A stretch of DNA of 64,000 nt from Halichoerus grypus (lineage: Eukaryota > Chordata > Mammalia > Carnivora > Phocidae): assembly GCF_964656455.1 (NCBI RefSeq), contig NC_135719.1, positions 73,396,283 through 73,460,282 on the forward strand, given 5' to 3'. The notes below the pieces were generated by a model that was given only the letters and a program-made list of their open reading frames with translations, made no database searches and had not been told where the DNA came from. Numbering within the stretch: position 1 is the stretch's first letter; the number at the start of each line of letters is the position of its first letter. This document shows, in pieces, positions 1-12,485 of this stretch. Made by a program: the position numbers and the translations under genes.

Positions 1-489
1 AGCAGAAATTTATTGCTCACAGTTCTTGAGGCTGGAACCCCAAGATCAGGGTGCCAGGATGGTTGAATGAGGGCCCTTTACGTGTTGCAAACTTCTCGTT
101 GCATCCTCACATGGTGGAAGGGGCAAGGGAATTCTGTGGGGTCTCTCTTGTTAGAGAACTTAATCTCATGCATGAGGGTTCCACCTTCATGATCTAATAA
201 TCACTTCCTAAAGGTCCCACCTCTTTTTTTTTTTTTTAAAGATTTTATTTATTTATTTGACAGAGAGGTACACAGCAAGAGAGGGAACACAAGCAGGGGG
301 AGTGGGACGGGGAGAAGCGATGTGGGGCTCGATCCCAGGACCCTGAGCTCATGACCTGAGCCGAAGGCAGACGCTTAATGACTGAGCCATCCAGGCGCCC
401 CAAGGTCCCACCTCTTAATACACCCACATTTGGGGGTTAGGATTTCAACATAGGAATTTTGGGAAGTTACAAACATTCTGACCATAGCA
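1..489 (-). mobile_element. MLT1-type (MaLR) LTR, reverse, interrupted by a SINE
   Basis: Read in reverse, this matches what I recall of MLT1-class LTRs: a 'tgctatggt' start at the right end (about 489), then the conserved stretches around 'ggttaggatttcaacata', the 'ccacatg..gtggaagggg' block and a 3' part containing 'tattgctcacagttct'. The 3' end of the LTR lies beyond the left edge of the window. A CAN SINE at 226-401 splits it, so the LTR sequence is 1-225 plus 417-489. It is a solo-LTR relic with no coding capacity. MLT1 membership is fairly sure; the subfamily is not. Confidence 0.6.
226..401 (-). mobile_element. CAN/SINEC SINE, nested in the MLT1 LTR
   Basis: The reverse strand reads as a full carnivore tRNA-derived SINE. 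The GGCGCC head is at about 392-401, followed by the B-box region, the CT-rich middle, AATAAA repeats and an A-tail (the T-run at 226-237). A 15-bp direct repeat, aaggtcccacctctt, lies at 211-225 and 402-416 and is perfect, which marks L1-driven insertion into the older LTR. The 60-codon reverse frame at 245-427 is only SINE sequence read through. Confidence 0.95.
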
Positions 490-2035
490 TACTGAAAGTT
501 AATATTGACTCATTTTTAATCACATGACTTCCACAGAACACTCTTCCTACTTCCTACTAGTAATTGGTGCTAATTTGTATATTTTCCATGTTGAGTCATA
601 ATTTTTTACCTTTGTTTCCAGCTGGAGTTCTGAAGGGCAACATTTCTAATGCCTGATTCAGTCAGTGAGGTAGGCAGTCAGTCATTCAAAAAGTATGTAT
701 TGAACACTTAACCATGTTCCAAGCAGTACTCCATCTAGGTGATACCCATTTTTAAAGTCATAGACACATCGTTCAGTATTATCTCTAGATCCAATTAAAC
801 ACAATTTTTGGGTCAGTCCTCTCTGCCTCTGTTCAACCTGAGTTTCTTCTAGCCTCTTGCAAGAATTTCAGAACTAATATTTTCTTCCAAATTCCTTAAC
901 CATTTTGTATCTTATTTGGAATTGTAGCAGTTTGGAAGCCAAGAATGAGTTTTCCACAGAAGGCAGCAGAGTAATTTCTGTAGTCTTAATAAGCCCTTAA
1001 TAGGCATTTCTTGGGGTGGAGGGGTCTAGTTAACTCTAGATGGGCAATTGACAGCATGGATGAAACCTATAGAATGTAATAAAGGGCAAAAGCTACTCCA
1101 GGTAGCCAGGGTACAACCTTGTAAATTTTCCCATTTACATCTTTGTAAATGTTCTAAATGTAACAGTCCAGTTAGACTTGAAAGCTCTTCTCCCCAGTAA
1201 GGTGACCCAAACTGGCCCAATTTACAGATTGGACCCACTTGGTCTGTGATAATTGAGTTTAGCTTAATCTTTAAGTTACACTTCTGTGCTCAATTCCAGC
1301 TTCCAAAAAGGATGATTCTCAGCTCTCACACTTGTAATGCAAACTGGCCATGCTTGAAATGAAAGGTTATTGATGGAAATTAAGAATTGCTTATGGCAGC
1401 ACAAAAACCCATGCTTAAAGACAGGTGCAAATAAATGATGATATAAGAGCCTGGTGAGTTTGACTGTTTACCAGAAACAGCTCTGTAAATATTGCCTATG
1501 GGAGTTTATGTTTCACCTGGCCTTTACCTGTTCTTCTTTTAGTGGCATGGAAAGTGAACATCAGGTTAAGAAAAGTAATAAAAAAAAGAAAACAGAATTG
1601 TAAACCCAATTAATTAAAGGCTTGTCTTCAACTGTAAGTGACAGATGTGTTTGTGCAGGGTGATTTTGTCCCAGTTACAAAGGCATCAGTGCAATATTCT
1701 GCCCAGGCTTTCAGCGGTCTCTCAGGTAGAATGAATTCGTAAGTGCTCAGCACACAAATGAGATGTACAGTTTTCAGTGTAGTTTCCAGTCAAATGTTTA
1801 AACTCGGTATGTAAAAATAACCTGGTCAGGGTAATTTTTTCCCCTCAACAAAATAAAATAGGAGAACTTAACTATGAAATAATGGTTAGGTCACCACAAT
1901 AGAGAATTATGCATCATTGCTTTTGATGAAGTTCTAGCCTCTTTACAAGTGGAGAAACAAATGCCTTAGAGTATCATGTATTATATTTCCCCTTTAACTG
2001 ATTCTTATCCACTTAGAAATCTAGAATTCAGGTGT
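490..2035. other. Unassigned AT-rich sequence; possible L2 scrap at 673-760
   Basis: I see no gene or confident repeat here. The stretch around 673-760 (cattcaaaaagtatgtattgaacac and following) weakly resembles the antisense L2 3' end. The short reverse frame at 1026-1238 has no recognisable protein features. Confidence 0.4.
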
Positions 2036-2665
2036 TTTTTCTTCTTGCTTTTCTATTTTCCATTCTTTAAATCCCTTCACACCTCCCTTCCAAAATTTTC
2101 CACCTTCCACTTGCTTGGCTCAGCCTGTGCTTTCTGATTGGTGGTCTTATCTTCCTGTAATCACCTCTCATAGAACATGATCACCATCCATACACCAACA
2201 CACACCTCCCCATCCCACAGCCGCTCTTTGGCTTCTATGGCTCCGGCCACTGCTTATCTTGGCTTCACTCTATCCCTGTTCCACCTTCTTCAACTTTTGA
2301 CGTTTTTTTTACTTTCTACCCTCAACACCTCCAACATACAGCCTTCTTCTCAGACTGGCTCTATTATACTTATTTCCTTCATTGTCTTCATTTTCTTCCT
2401 TGCTTCTTATTCACTATCCAACCTACTATTTTCTGGTTCTACCCAGCCACTTTACAGAAACTGTTTTTTAAAAAGTCACTAATGACCCTACTGTCAAATC
2501 CAGTGACACCTACACAGCTTCTGACAATTTTGACCATTTATCCTTCTAATTCTTTCCCGTTTTTTGACCTTCTGACTCCACAATACTTTTCTTTGTTTTC
2601 CTTCTAATCTAATTCTAAACTGCTGGTAGTGATTTGACAATGACTGTCTAATAACCATCTCTCTG
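2036..2665 (+). mobile_element. L2 (CR1-like) LINE fragment, sense strand
   Basis: The part at about 2445-2660 follows the order of the L2 coding region: 'actttacagaaactg', then 'gtcactaatgaccctactgt', then the segment describing protein loss-of-frame pieces up to 'tgttttccttct'. The CT-rich part at 2036-2440 is probably the upstream continuation but is more diverged. The 101-codon frame at 2177-2482 runs through this CT-rich sequence and is not a gene. L2 is an ancient inactive family in mammals. Confidence 0.5.
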
Positions 2666-3094
2666 GAGGAAAAACAAAAACACTAAAATTCTAATGTGTA
2701 GTGTTTTCTGATGTCCATGGTATAGAAGCTCTCATCATGGTCCATTTCAGGCTACTAATGTGACATCACTGAATGCTGAACTAAGAAGAGGCGTGAACAA
2801 TTGTTTGTCTTTCAGTGGTGCAAGCTGACTCCGGCGTACCACTGACTCTTGGTAGCTTGCCCCTCTAAAGAGGAGTTCTCCAAAGGAGTGGTTTCCAAGT
2901 TGGAGTAAATGTATTCCATGGGTTCTACAAGATAACCTATTGGGGTGTGGAAAGACTATATTAGAAATTCTATTTATATGTGAGTTTTAGTGTATCTTTT
3001 CCAAATTTTTATGTTCTGTGGGCTTTATTGTGTGCATACTACATTAGTACAGTATACACATGGTATATTTTATGTATGCATGTGAGTGTGTGTA
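2666..3094. other. Unassigned sequence
   Basis: AT-rich with no open frame of note and no repeat that I recognise. Confidence 0.4.
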
Positions 3095-3240
3095 GATAGC
3101 ATTTATTGGAGTCTTACTATGTACTAGGCCTATGTTAGGTTATTTAAATTTTACTATAGTCTTACAAGATAATTGCTAAAGTTCACAAAAATTAAGTAAT
3201 TAACTCAAGATGAAGTATGATTTAAAAGTAAGTAAATGTA
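3095..3240 (-). mobile_element. MIR SINE fragment (probable)
   Basis: The segment reads 'gcatttattggagtcttactatg', 'ggttatttaaatttta' and 'aattaagtaattaactcaagatg' in the order expected for an antisense MIR. It is strongly diverged, so the call is tentative. Confidence 0.4.
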
Positions 3241-5224
3241 TTGATGGTACATCCTTATTTTTAAAAACCGATGAGTTAAGCAATCAAAAACTTTTGGAGG
3301 TTGTGATCTGAATCTTGACTTGCTTTTCACTCTATTTACTCTTACCAGATTACTTCACATGCACTGATGGTTTCAACAACCATTCATAAGCATTTGATTT
3401 CATTTTTTTTTTCTCCAGCCCTGTAGAGTTTCAGACCTAAATTTTTAAAGCCTTCTGGTAGCCCAATATGTTGAAGACATAATGAGAAGACTTCAGGGCT
3501 CATGTATTGAGTTTTTGCTAGTATAATTGATTCTAATTAAAAAGAAAGTTAAATTTCCAGAAAAATGTCAAAAACATAACATTAAAAGATATCGCTTGTT
3601 GTAATATATTTATGAAAAACTATTTTGCGGGGCTCTCAAAAGTTAAATCAAATACATTTTGGACATCAGTTTCCTCACCTATAAAGCAAAAAAAATTGAA
3701 CTTGGGTGGCTTCCTTGAAACTCCTTTTGTCCTGGATTCCTAGTCATATCCTACTCTATTAGTGTTTTCAGTGTAAAGTGATGCTTCTACCTAACTTACC
3801 AATCAATAGCAATTTACTGGTTTGTGGACTTATGTACTTAATAAATTAAATTTTGATTTTTCTTAACATTAAACTAACTCCTTTAAAAACGGATACATGT
3901 GTCTGTTCCAGACATGACCTCTGACTTCTGACTTGGAAATGACTCTTAATTTCAAGGTAATAGGTCTCAAATGAGAGATTATTTAAATATATCTCAGCAA
4001 ATATCCAGATTGACAGTTCTCCAAGACAATTTATAGTAAGCTGTTTAAGAAAGAATGCAATATGCCCTTTGCACTTACTATAGGCTTAAGGGAAATCTGG
4101 GCCTATAAAACATTTGGTGATTGCTGAGCTTTTGACACTTACCTGCAAACCTTATTGTATGATTCATATAGCCTTAAAAAGACAAAAAAAATTATTAAAA
4201 TGTAAAGGGGCTGGAGGAACATAATATTGAATGTTTATTTCACAATCTCTTTTCAGAGTTCTAACTAGTTCTAAAGTACTAGAGTTTTCCTGATGATAGT
4301 ACTTTTCTTTCCTCTTCTTTACTCTGCCTTCCTAGTTTCAAAATAAATTAAGGATTCTTATTTAGAACAAGAACATTCATGACTCCAGCAAAGATGATTT
4401 TGGAAATAGAAAGTAAGATTTTTATTTTTATCTTGACATGTACTAATTTATAAGCTTTTGAAAAAAACAAGTTCTATAATTTCTTAATTTTCATTTCATA
4501 ATGTAAGAAACAGGGTAAAAGTGGCTACTTTTCTAGCTAATGTTTAATCCTTGCAGATTTTCTCACTTCCAAATGAACTTTTTCTTAATTGATACATCTG
4601 AACTTTATGAGGCTGCTATATGAATTAATTTCTCATTCCCTATAGAGGAAGCCTATTCTCTTTCCTAGGTTATTTTTTAGTCAACAATTTAGGCAAATTC
4701 AGTTGGCTCTGAAATTGAGAGAATCCTTTTAGCTTTTGGTATGTGCTGGTATACACAGAAGATGAAGATGAAGAAAATGTTTGCTTTAAACATGATATTC
4801 TCATGATAAGATATGTTACTATACTGGGTCATTTTTGAACATATGTTTGCAATTATTTACAGTCCATCTCCTACAGGAGTTACTATTTGTTCATCATTCC
4901 CAGTTTATCCATTTATAAAAGAGGGAGAGTGGGAGCCGGTAGAGAGTTATAAAGGGATATCCAACCACCCTTAAGGAAGATCTTAAAATTCCGTTGCCTT
5001 TGTTTGCCACTAGAGCTGTGTGAAAGTTAATATTTTTAGTCCACAGAGATTTATGCAAATTATTTTTAAAGTCCTAGTCATGGAGGTCATATCCCTTGAG
5101 TGTCATCAGAAATTCTGGTTTGTGTTAGCTGGAATTCCCAGAGCTAAAATAATAAAAAAAAAATGGCTGAAAGGTATCATGGAGATTTTGTGTTCAGGAG
5201 ATTTCCTTCTTAGAGGCAGGAAGA
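3241..5224. other. Unassigned AT-rich sequence
   Basis: Two kilobases with no gene, RNA gene or clear repeat. Only short homopolymer runs are visible (for example at 3402-3412). The 88-codon frame at 5020-5286 looks like chance coding. Confidence 0.4.
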
Positions 5225-5640
5225 TTAATTTGATAGCTATCTTTTGTTTGTTTTTAAATTATAAGAATAGTACTTTCTCATTTTAAAATATCAAACAAGA
5301 TAGAAGTTTATAAAGTAAAATCAAGTAGTTCCATACATCAACCACTAGAGTTAACCAGTATTAATAGCTTTTTTTTTTTAACAGAAATGGGTTTAATCTA
5401 TACTTGTTGCATAACTTAATTTTATTTACTTAAGAGATCATTGACATCTTTTCAGGCCTATGCAAATAGATCATCAAATATATATTTATGTACTTCTCTA
5501 TAAAAGGATATTTAGATTATTTCTAATTTGGACCACTACTAACTATAATAAACATTCTTGTTCTTATATCTTAATGCTTTCATGAAGGGCTGGGTACCAG
5601 AAATAGGGTTGTTTGGCTCATTGAATATTTTACAGGTTGT
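5225..5640 (-). mobile_element. Ancient L1 (L1M-type) 3' fragment, antisense
   Basis: It contains the typical antisense order of an old L1 3' region: 'atatcaaacaagatagaag', 'aaccactagagttaacc', a T-run, 'aggcctatgcaaatag', 'tataaaaggatatttagat', and the 'ctataataaacattcttg' and 'aatagggttgtttgg' blocks. Highly diverged and without coding capacity. Confidence 0.5.
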
Positions 5641-6955
5641 GTTATGGAAGGACTTTATAAAACCTTCTGATTATAAGATTTGATCTTCTGTGCAAATAGA
5701 AAGATCCTGGATTGGAGACCAACTGGAGCTAAGCTCGACTTGGTCTTCAAAACAAGGAGTGTTCATGTTTTTGTTCATTGGGTTTACTGTGTGACAATCA
5801 ACAGCCAACTTTGTGAACTAAGGCAGTACATATCTGTGAAAATGAAAACCACTGAATCACTTTTGCAAGTTTAATTTGGCTTTATGAATATTTTTTAACA
5901 TCACTCAAAAGGAAACTATAAATAATCTTCCTTGAGTATAATCTTTCTCTTAAGGAAAATAATACACACCTCACAGATTGCATATGTTATTGCCTGCTGC
6001 CATTCCTGATTTATATCAGTGCTGTTCCGCATTTTTATACTCCGTAGAATACTTTGTGAGTTCATAAATTTGCATTGGCACATCCATACGTTTATCACAG
6101 GTAGTGGACACTCTGCCCCTAGGCAACTGGGCACAAATAAACTGTAGAGAAATTAGTGTAAGGTTTGGGGTGAAACAGTATCACTGAGAACAAAACCTCT
6201 TCTGTTCTACTTCCCACTATTTTCTGGCTGATTCTGTTGCCCCTGGTCTATTTAGGAGCACAAAAATTACTTTTTAGCTTTTGTTCCCTATGCCTTAGGC
6301 CAAAATGACTATTTACTCAATTACTTCATCTGCTGGTTTAATATAAGAAGAGTTGAAGAATCTCAGGGGCAAGATAATTTGCTTAATACCAACAGAAGCT
6401 GTGATTTTGCCATTTGGGTCCTGAAAGCTGGAAGGTTCTTGGTTAGAAACAAGTGCTGGTGACTTTTCATCTCCTTTTCCAGGGAATCATTCCATTACAC
6501 TGATGCTGTGATGTCCTTCTAAACTTCCAAGGATGCAAGCAATAGACACTCTTAGTGGCCTGGGCACACTCAGAGAAATGTTTGGATGAATGTAATATCT
6601 GTTTTTAATGTCATTTAGTTGTTCATTTTAGACTTTTCAAAAAACTCATTTTCAACACATGCAAACTTATGACTTTGAATTTCTGTGGGGGAGAGCCATG
6701 AGCCATGAGCAAATGTTTCCAGGGCTCCCTCTTACTACTTCCTATCATGGGCCCAAGTTAAGTGCTGATCAGGTCCCAGCTGGGGCAATCAAGACCCCAA
6801 ATTTCATTACTGTGTTCAAATGTAGAAAATGCACCAAATGGTCTAGAGTGGCTCTTTGCTGATATGGTATTTCTCATCTTGCCCTACGTTCTACTTTCAG
6901 AGGGAATTAAGCCAATTCATTAATGGTAACCACTTTATTCCCACCACACCCCAAA
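5641..6955. other. Unassigned sequence
   Basis: No recognisable gene or repeat. Short frames (5680-5874 forward, 5916-6134 reverse, 6659-6862 forward) show no protein family features. Confidence 0.4.
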
Positions 6956-7552
6956 TGTAGGGAGCCAAATCTCTTGTCAAGACTATTGTGATGGTTTCAA
7001 ACTACTTTCTCGGCCTTTATCCAGTCTCCATGTTTACTGAATGCTCTTTATACAGAGTTAGTTGGTCAAATTTCTCTCTTGCTTCTTTTCATGATTCCCT
7101 TTTGCCCATGGAATAAAGCTTAAATTGTGGTTGTGACAGGTGAGACCTGCCATGATCTCAATTCTCTCCCAGATTTTCCATTCAAAAATACCCCTTTGCC
7201 TCATAAGCTGCGATCATGAGAGATTGCTCTGTTTTTCCCATAGCTCGCTAAGATTGTAACTTTTTCCATACAGCCTTTCCTACACACTTCTCATCTGGAT
7301 TACCTTTCTTCACCCTAACACTCCCCTAGGGAATTGGTCATTCAGTCTTTTGTGCCCACCCTTTGTCTATGAGTATTTTAATTATAACAACTGTAATATC
7401 TTATTAAGTATATTTGTTTAGATGCCTGTTTTGTATTTCAGTGCTACATTGATAGAGGTAAAGTTCTTCATTTGTATATCACCATGTCTAGCATAGAGTA
7501 GACAATGACTAATTGGCTAAATAATTAATGAATAAATATTAACATCTCCATT
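6956..7552 (+). mobile_element. L2 LINE 3' portion, sense strand
   Basis: The segment follows L2 in order: 'ccatggaataaagcttaaa', a diverged 'gacctgccatgatctc' block, the 'acagcctttcctacaca' block, 'gatgcctgttttgt', then 'cttcatttgtatatcacc' and 'tagcatagagtag', ending in 'aataattaatgaataaata'. The ending is the L2 3' terminus. Diverged and inactive. Confidence 0.6.
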
Positions 7553-7761
7553 GCAACCAAAGGGAAATCAGACCTAGTTATCAGAGTCATAAATAGGATT
7601 CTGTATATGTGTGCTTGCCTTTTGCCTTTGTCTTATTCCAAAAAGGGTTTAAGACAATTAAAAAAATTATGCACATTCTAACAAGATAATAAATGTGGAC
7701 ATTAGAACAAAATAAATTAAATGGAATTGTAGAATTATGTTTAGAACTTTCAGTCCACTTG

Positions 7762-8173
7762 GTATGTATGTATGTATTTATTTAATTTATTTTTATTATG
7801 GTCAGTTAGCCACTGTATAGTACATCATTAGTTTTTGATGTAGTGTTCAGTGATTCATCACAACATGTGCCCTCCTTCCTGTTACCCCATCATCCTGTTA
7901 CCCCATTCCCCTACCCCCCTCCCCTCTGAAACCCTCAGTTTGTTTCCTGGGGTCCATAGTCTCTCATGGTTCATCTCCCTTTCTGATTTCTCCCCCTGTG
8001 GTCCTCTGTGCTATTGCTTATGTTCCACATATGAGTGAAACCATATAATTGTCTTTCTCTGCTTGACATACTTCACTTAGCCTAATCCCCTCCAGTTCCA
8101 TCCATATCGATGCAAATGGTGGGTATTCATTGTTTCTGATGGCTGAATAATATTCCATTGTATATATGTACCA
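7762..8173 (-). mobile_element. Carnivore L1 3' end, antisense, 5'-truncated
   Basis: On the reverse strand the element ends in a TTTA-rich tail (7762-7795). Before it come the 3' UTR blocks 'gtacatcattagtttttgat', 'catcacaacatgtgccct' and the C-rich 'ccctacccccctcccct', then the end of ORF2 up to 'aatattccattgtatatat'. Homology stops abruptly at about 8173, which is the truncation point. I could not find a convincing target-site duplication. The small forward frame at 7850-8038 is antisense noise. Confidence 0.85.
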
Positions 8174-8243
8174 AATAGGAAGAGCAAGAGGTAGATTAGA
8201 AATTCTTCAAGGAGCAATCTTGGATTTCTTAAAGGAGCTGTGG

Positions 8244-8270
8244 GTTTTTTTGTTTTGTTTTGTTTTGTTT
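8244..8270. repeat. (GTTTT)n microsatellite
   Basis: Four to five uninterrupted TTTTG units follow a seven-T run. Confidence 0.85.
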
Positions 8271-8274
8271 AGAT

Positions 8275-10064
8275 GGACATAGGAATTGGAATATTTTAAA
8301 GGGGAATGTCAGTCAGTGAAATCAAGTATATTACACCCATGTAGTTTTATATGTAGTGTTAATTTATCTGTTTCAGAGTCCATACATCTTAGAATAATGG
8401 CATCTCATTGTTATTCCTGAAGGCCTGGGAATATACATGCATTATTATTGGATATTAAACTATGGTTCTTACTGTATACAGGATTCTCAGGAATGTTTAG
8501 CTTAAAATTTTGAAACTTCTATTCTGGAGGCTTGCCATCAAGTAGAGCATGAAAGACAAGCTAGACATCTGTTAATTCAAGGAAATAAATGTTTTCTTTG
8601 CACAGGGGAAAAACAATAAAAATTTTATTTGCTTTTCTTTGAAACAGTTTTAGCTAGTTATTCATACTGTTTCATTGTTGTGTTTGTAAGACATTTAGGA
8701 TCTTAGAAATTGGAAAGTCTTGAGAAGTTTAGAGATGAAGAAACTGTGGAATTTGAAGGGACATTTAAGAAAAAGCCAACGGATTATTATAAAACAGAGT
8801 TTTTTGTATTTTACATACACAAACATAGTTTGTTATAATAACACCAAATGATCTGGATTTAATGCATAAAGCTTAGAAAAAGTGTGAAATATTTAAATTT
8901 TAGGTATAAACTTTAATCACATTCTACACACTAAGCTAAGTTGCAGTAAGTTCAAGAGTAGTTAAAATTTATCATGATCAGTGATTATCTGATTTGCATA
9001 TACCCTTATTAAAATACTATTAATCTGATTGACTCTCAGGTAGAAAAAAGATACATATATCATGGAGGGATGATAGCTGCTTTCAGAAGAGATGATCAGC
9101 CACATTTATCCAGTTCATGCATTTCAGAGTTGAAGGGAGATACAACATTAAGTGTCACTCTTATAAAAAAAAAAACCCTCTAAGTTTAAGGTATATATCT
9201 AGTACTTTAAGAATCTATGTTCCCTTAGAAGTATTACTAAACCCGTTTCTTGGTTGAGAGTTAAGGATGATGTTTAAATACATATTACAATTTCACCTTA
9301 AAAAGTGAAAATCTCTGATGAGATCTGCTTATCAGGCAATCATCTGAGTTTCCATCTTTCAAGAAAAATGTGTTTTCTCTTTCTACATTTTGAGTTATAG
9401 AACTTTAATATTCACTCAGCTGTGGGAAAGGAAAATGAGAAACATATGACTAATTTATTTCCAAGGATTTATTTTAACAGTGTGAGCAAAAGAAGGTTTT
9501 TAATTAGGAGTCTTCAAGGAAACTCTACCCACAAAATTCTTCAGTGGGTTACAAAGCTGAGATTTCCTCCAGTGAACTCTTAACAGGGCTGTCAGGTGCC
9601 AGGTGGAGATAATCACCTACCTTCTTTCTTCCAGTATCTTACTTTACATCATCTCTTTTCATAAGCTGGAGATGAGGAGGAGAGATGAGTTTGGTGGAGG
9701 CAGAGACCTGGAGATGGCAAGGAGGAAGTCAATCCCACATTGAATTCTTACAGAGGAAGTATGTGTGTTGGATAAGATTTGTTCAGGCATAAAATATAGT
9801 GCTGTTGGCCATGAATTCAATGTTAATGAATCAACAACATATATTAAATAAGGTATCTTTAAATACATAAAACCAGGTTATGTATTGAGGGTTGGTAAAA
9901 ATGTGATCAGAGGCTTGCAGGAACTTAACTCTCTACATCCCCTAGGAGCAATGGTTCAGTATTTGCTAATTCAGGATTTGCAGTGACTTTATAGAACATC
10001 ACTACCATGAATAATGAAAATCAACTGTACACATGTATGTGTATATACAGTATATCCACATCCA
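8275..10064. other. Unassigned AT-rich sequence
   Basis: I see no gene and no clear interspersed repeat in these 1.8 kb. The reverse frame at 9659-9868 has no recognisable features. Confidence 0.4.
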
Positions 10065-10309
10065 TTCTAAGTAATAAAACATCAGCACCTTTGAAGCTCC
10101 TTATATGCTGCTTCTAGATGACACTGTCCTGAGTCCTTTCTCTCTCCTAAGTTAATCACTATCTTGAATTTTATGAGTAGCATGTGCTATTTTTCTTTTT
10201 TTGCTTTATGTTGTATGTAAATAATCCTAAATAAGTAGTGTATAGTCATGTTTTTGAACTCCATATATATGGTATCAAGGAATATGTATCTTCTGCATCT
10301 TCCTTCCCC
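10065..10309 (-). mobile_element. Ancient L1M 3' fragment (left arm of a nested block)
   Basis: Antisense L1M order is visible: 'aagttaatcactatcttgaa', then 'gtatgtaaataatcctaaat', then 'gtttttgaactccatatat' and 'cttctgcatcttcc'. The sequence resumes at 10899 with the next expected L1M block ('ttactgattttcactgctat'), so the L1 at 10310-10898 appears to have inserted into this older one. Confidence 0.55.
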
Positions 10310-10898
10310 CCTGCCCTTGAGCTTTAAGATTATTGATAAATAACATTGTGCAAGTTTAAGATGTATAATGTGATAATTTGATACACATATGCATTGTGAA
10401 GTAATTACTACAATGAGGTTAGTTAACACTTCTATCACCTCAAATAATTACCATTTTGTGTGTGTGGTGAGAATATTTAAGGTTTACTTTTTTAGTAACT
10501 TTCAAGTATACAGTACGGTGTTATAACTATGATCACCAGGCTGTATACTACATCCCTAGGATTTATTCATCTTATAACTGGAAGTTTGTACCCATTGATC
10601 AACATCTCATTTCTCCACCGCCCCCCTCCCCCGGCCCCCACCCCCAGCAACCACCATACCTCTCTTTGTTTCTATGAATTCACCTTTCTTAGATTCCACA
10701 TAAGTGAGATCATATAGTATTTGTCTTTCTTTGACTGACTTCACTTAGCATAATGCCTTCAGGGTCCATCCATGTTGTTGCAAATGGTAGGATAATATTC
10801 CATGGTATATATATATATTACATTTTCTTTGTCCATTTATCCATTGATGGATACTTAGGTTGTTTCCATGTCTTGGCTATTATGAATACTGTGCAGCT
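10310..10898 (-). mobile_element. L1 (L1MA/MB-like) 3' end nested in an older L1
   Basis: Antisense order: 'caagtttaagatgtataatg', 'gaagtaattactacaatgag', 'aactatgatcaccaggctg', 'catctcatttctccaccgcc', 'agcaaccaccatacctct', 'cataatgccttcagggtcc', 'atggtaggataatattcc' and 'ggctattatgaatactgtg', after which homology stops. It comprises the 3' UTR plus the last part of ORF2. Clearer than its surroundings, hence younger. The reading frame is destroyed. Confidence 0.75.
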
Positions 10899-11032
10899 TT
10901 TTTTTTTTTTTTTACTTGAAATTATGTCTGTAAGACTTCACAGTGTATTATATAACTAGAGTTTACTGATTTTCACTGCTATAAAGAATTCTGTTGTATA
11001 AGGAAGACACAAACATTTATACATTTTCCTAT
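10899..11032 (-). mobile_element. Ancient L1M fragment, continued
   Basis: After the T-run at 10899-10913 the antisense L1M pattern resumes with 'gattttcactgctataaaga' and 'aacatttatacattttcc'. It is interrupted again at 11033 by an LTR. Confidence 0.5.
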
Positions 11033-11538
11033 TATGATGGTTAATTTTATGTATACTTGACTGGGCCACAGAGTATCCAGATATTGGGTCAAAAATTATG
11101 CTGGGTGTGTTTGTGAGGGTGTTCGTCGATGATATTAGCATTTGAATTGGATTTTCCTCTCTAATATGGATTGGGCCTCATCCAGTCAATTAAATATCTG
11201 AATAGAACAAAAAGTCTGAGTAAGAGGGAACTTCTGCCTGTCTACTGAGCTGGACACCCATCTTCTCGTGCCTTTGGACTTGAACTGAAAAACTGGCTCT
11301 TAGATTTCTAGCCAGTCAGCTTAAGACTGGAACTCACAATATCAGCTCTCCTGGTTCTCAGGCCTTCAAACTCAGACTAGAACTATACCATCAGCTCTCC
11401 TGGGTCTCCAGCTTGCCAACTATAGATCATGGTACTTCTTAGCCTCCATAATTACACAAATGAATTCCTTATAAACAGATTTCTTATAATAAATCTGTCT
11501 CTAGTTCTAGCTCTGTCTTTATAGGTATAGCTAATATA
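11033..11538 (+). mobile_element. Solo LTR (MaLR-like), copy 1 of a local pair
   Basis: It begins with a diverged 'tatgatggttaattttatg' and carries 'cttgactgggccacagagta', 'gtgtgtttgtgagggtgttc', 'gaatagaacaaaaag', 'ctgggtctccagcttgc', 'cctccataattacac' and 'aataaatctgtctctag', and ends with 'taatata'. This is the same order as the LTR at 15692-16347 and the same strand. It appears inserted in the old antisense L1, which continues on both sides. I found no matching target-site duplication, so its exact ends are approximate. Confidence 0.7.
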
Positions 11539-12485
11539 GGGTTTGTTTCTCTATTTGTCCTAATATACCTGTTGAACATGAACATTTGGGTAATTTTTAG
11601 TGTTTTTTAATATTATAAACAGTGCCTATAAATATTTTACATAGGTCTCTGAGTACGTGCTCAAGAGTTTTTCTAAGGTAGATATACTGATATGAATATA
11701 CCCATCTTAAACTTTATAAGATAATGAAATGTTTTCTCCATTAGTTGAATGAATTTCCAGTCTCAGTATGCATAAGAATTTTTTTCTTGCAAAAATTTGG
11801 TATTGTTCAGTGTTATTTTTTTGGTCAATATAGTAACTATGAAATTTTAGTTTTACTTTTTATTTACCTGATTTCTAGAAAGCTGAGCAAGTTTTCATGT
11901 TTTTCATACCATTTGATTTCTTCTTAGTGAATTCTTTTTTTCCTAATTTTGTTTGAACTCTTGTTTTCTTCTTACGTATTTGTAAGAATTACTTTTACAT
12001 TTTAAATACTGGTAATTTGTTGGTTATATGATTTGTAAACGTCCACTCCAGTTATGGGGCTCGTCTTTTGACTTTGGTATAGTCTTTTGACAAACAGAAG
12101 TTCTCAATTTGGTTTAATTTGGTCCTTCATTGTGGTTAAATTCATCTATATTCTCCTTTATATTTGTCCTTTTCATGTCTTGTTTAATAATTCTTCCATA
12201 CTTTGGAGTTATAAAGATAAACTCCTATGTTATATTCTAAAGTTTCTCTCTTTTATTTCACATATGTCTATCCTCCACCTGAGATTGATTACCATAAGTA
12301 GCATAACACAGTGACTCACTTTCACTTTCCTAGATGGAGTACTAATTGTTCAGGATATTTTATTTCATAGCTTGTCCCCTCTTCACTGATCTGCACTGCC
12401 TATGATATACTAATTTTCCACATTCAAGTGGATCTGTTTCTGGGCATTCTATTTTGTTTCATTGGTTCATTTGTCTTTCTCAGAA
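11539..12485 (-). mobile_element. Ancient L1M ORF2 region, antisense
   Basis: Diverged antisense L1 blocks appear in order: 'tgaacatttgggtaattttt', 'tttctaaggtagatatac', 'agtcttttgacaaacagaag', 'tctgtttctgggcattctat', and 'tttcattggttcatttgtct' at the right end. It continues the element seen at 10065-10309 and 10899-11032. Several forward frames here (11745-11927, 12087-12314) are antisense noise. Confidence 0.55.

Noticed and set aside
226..401. tRNA gene, because of the A- and B-box-like text in the SINE heads here and in the other copies
   Set aside because: The tRNA-like part continues into the CT-rich SINE middle and A-tail and has a flanking duplication; it does not form a complete tRNA.
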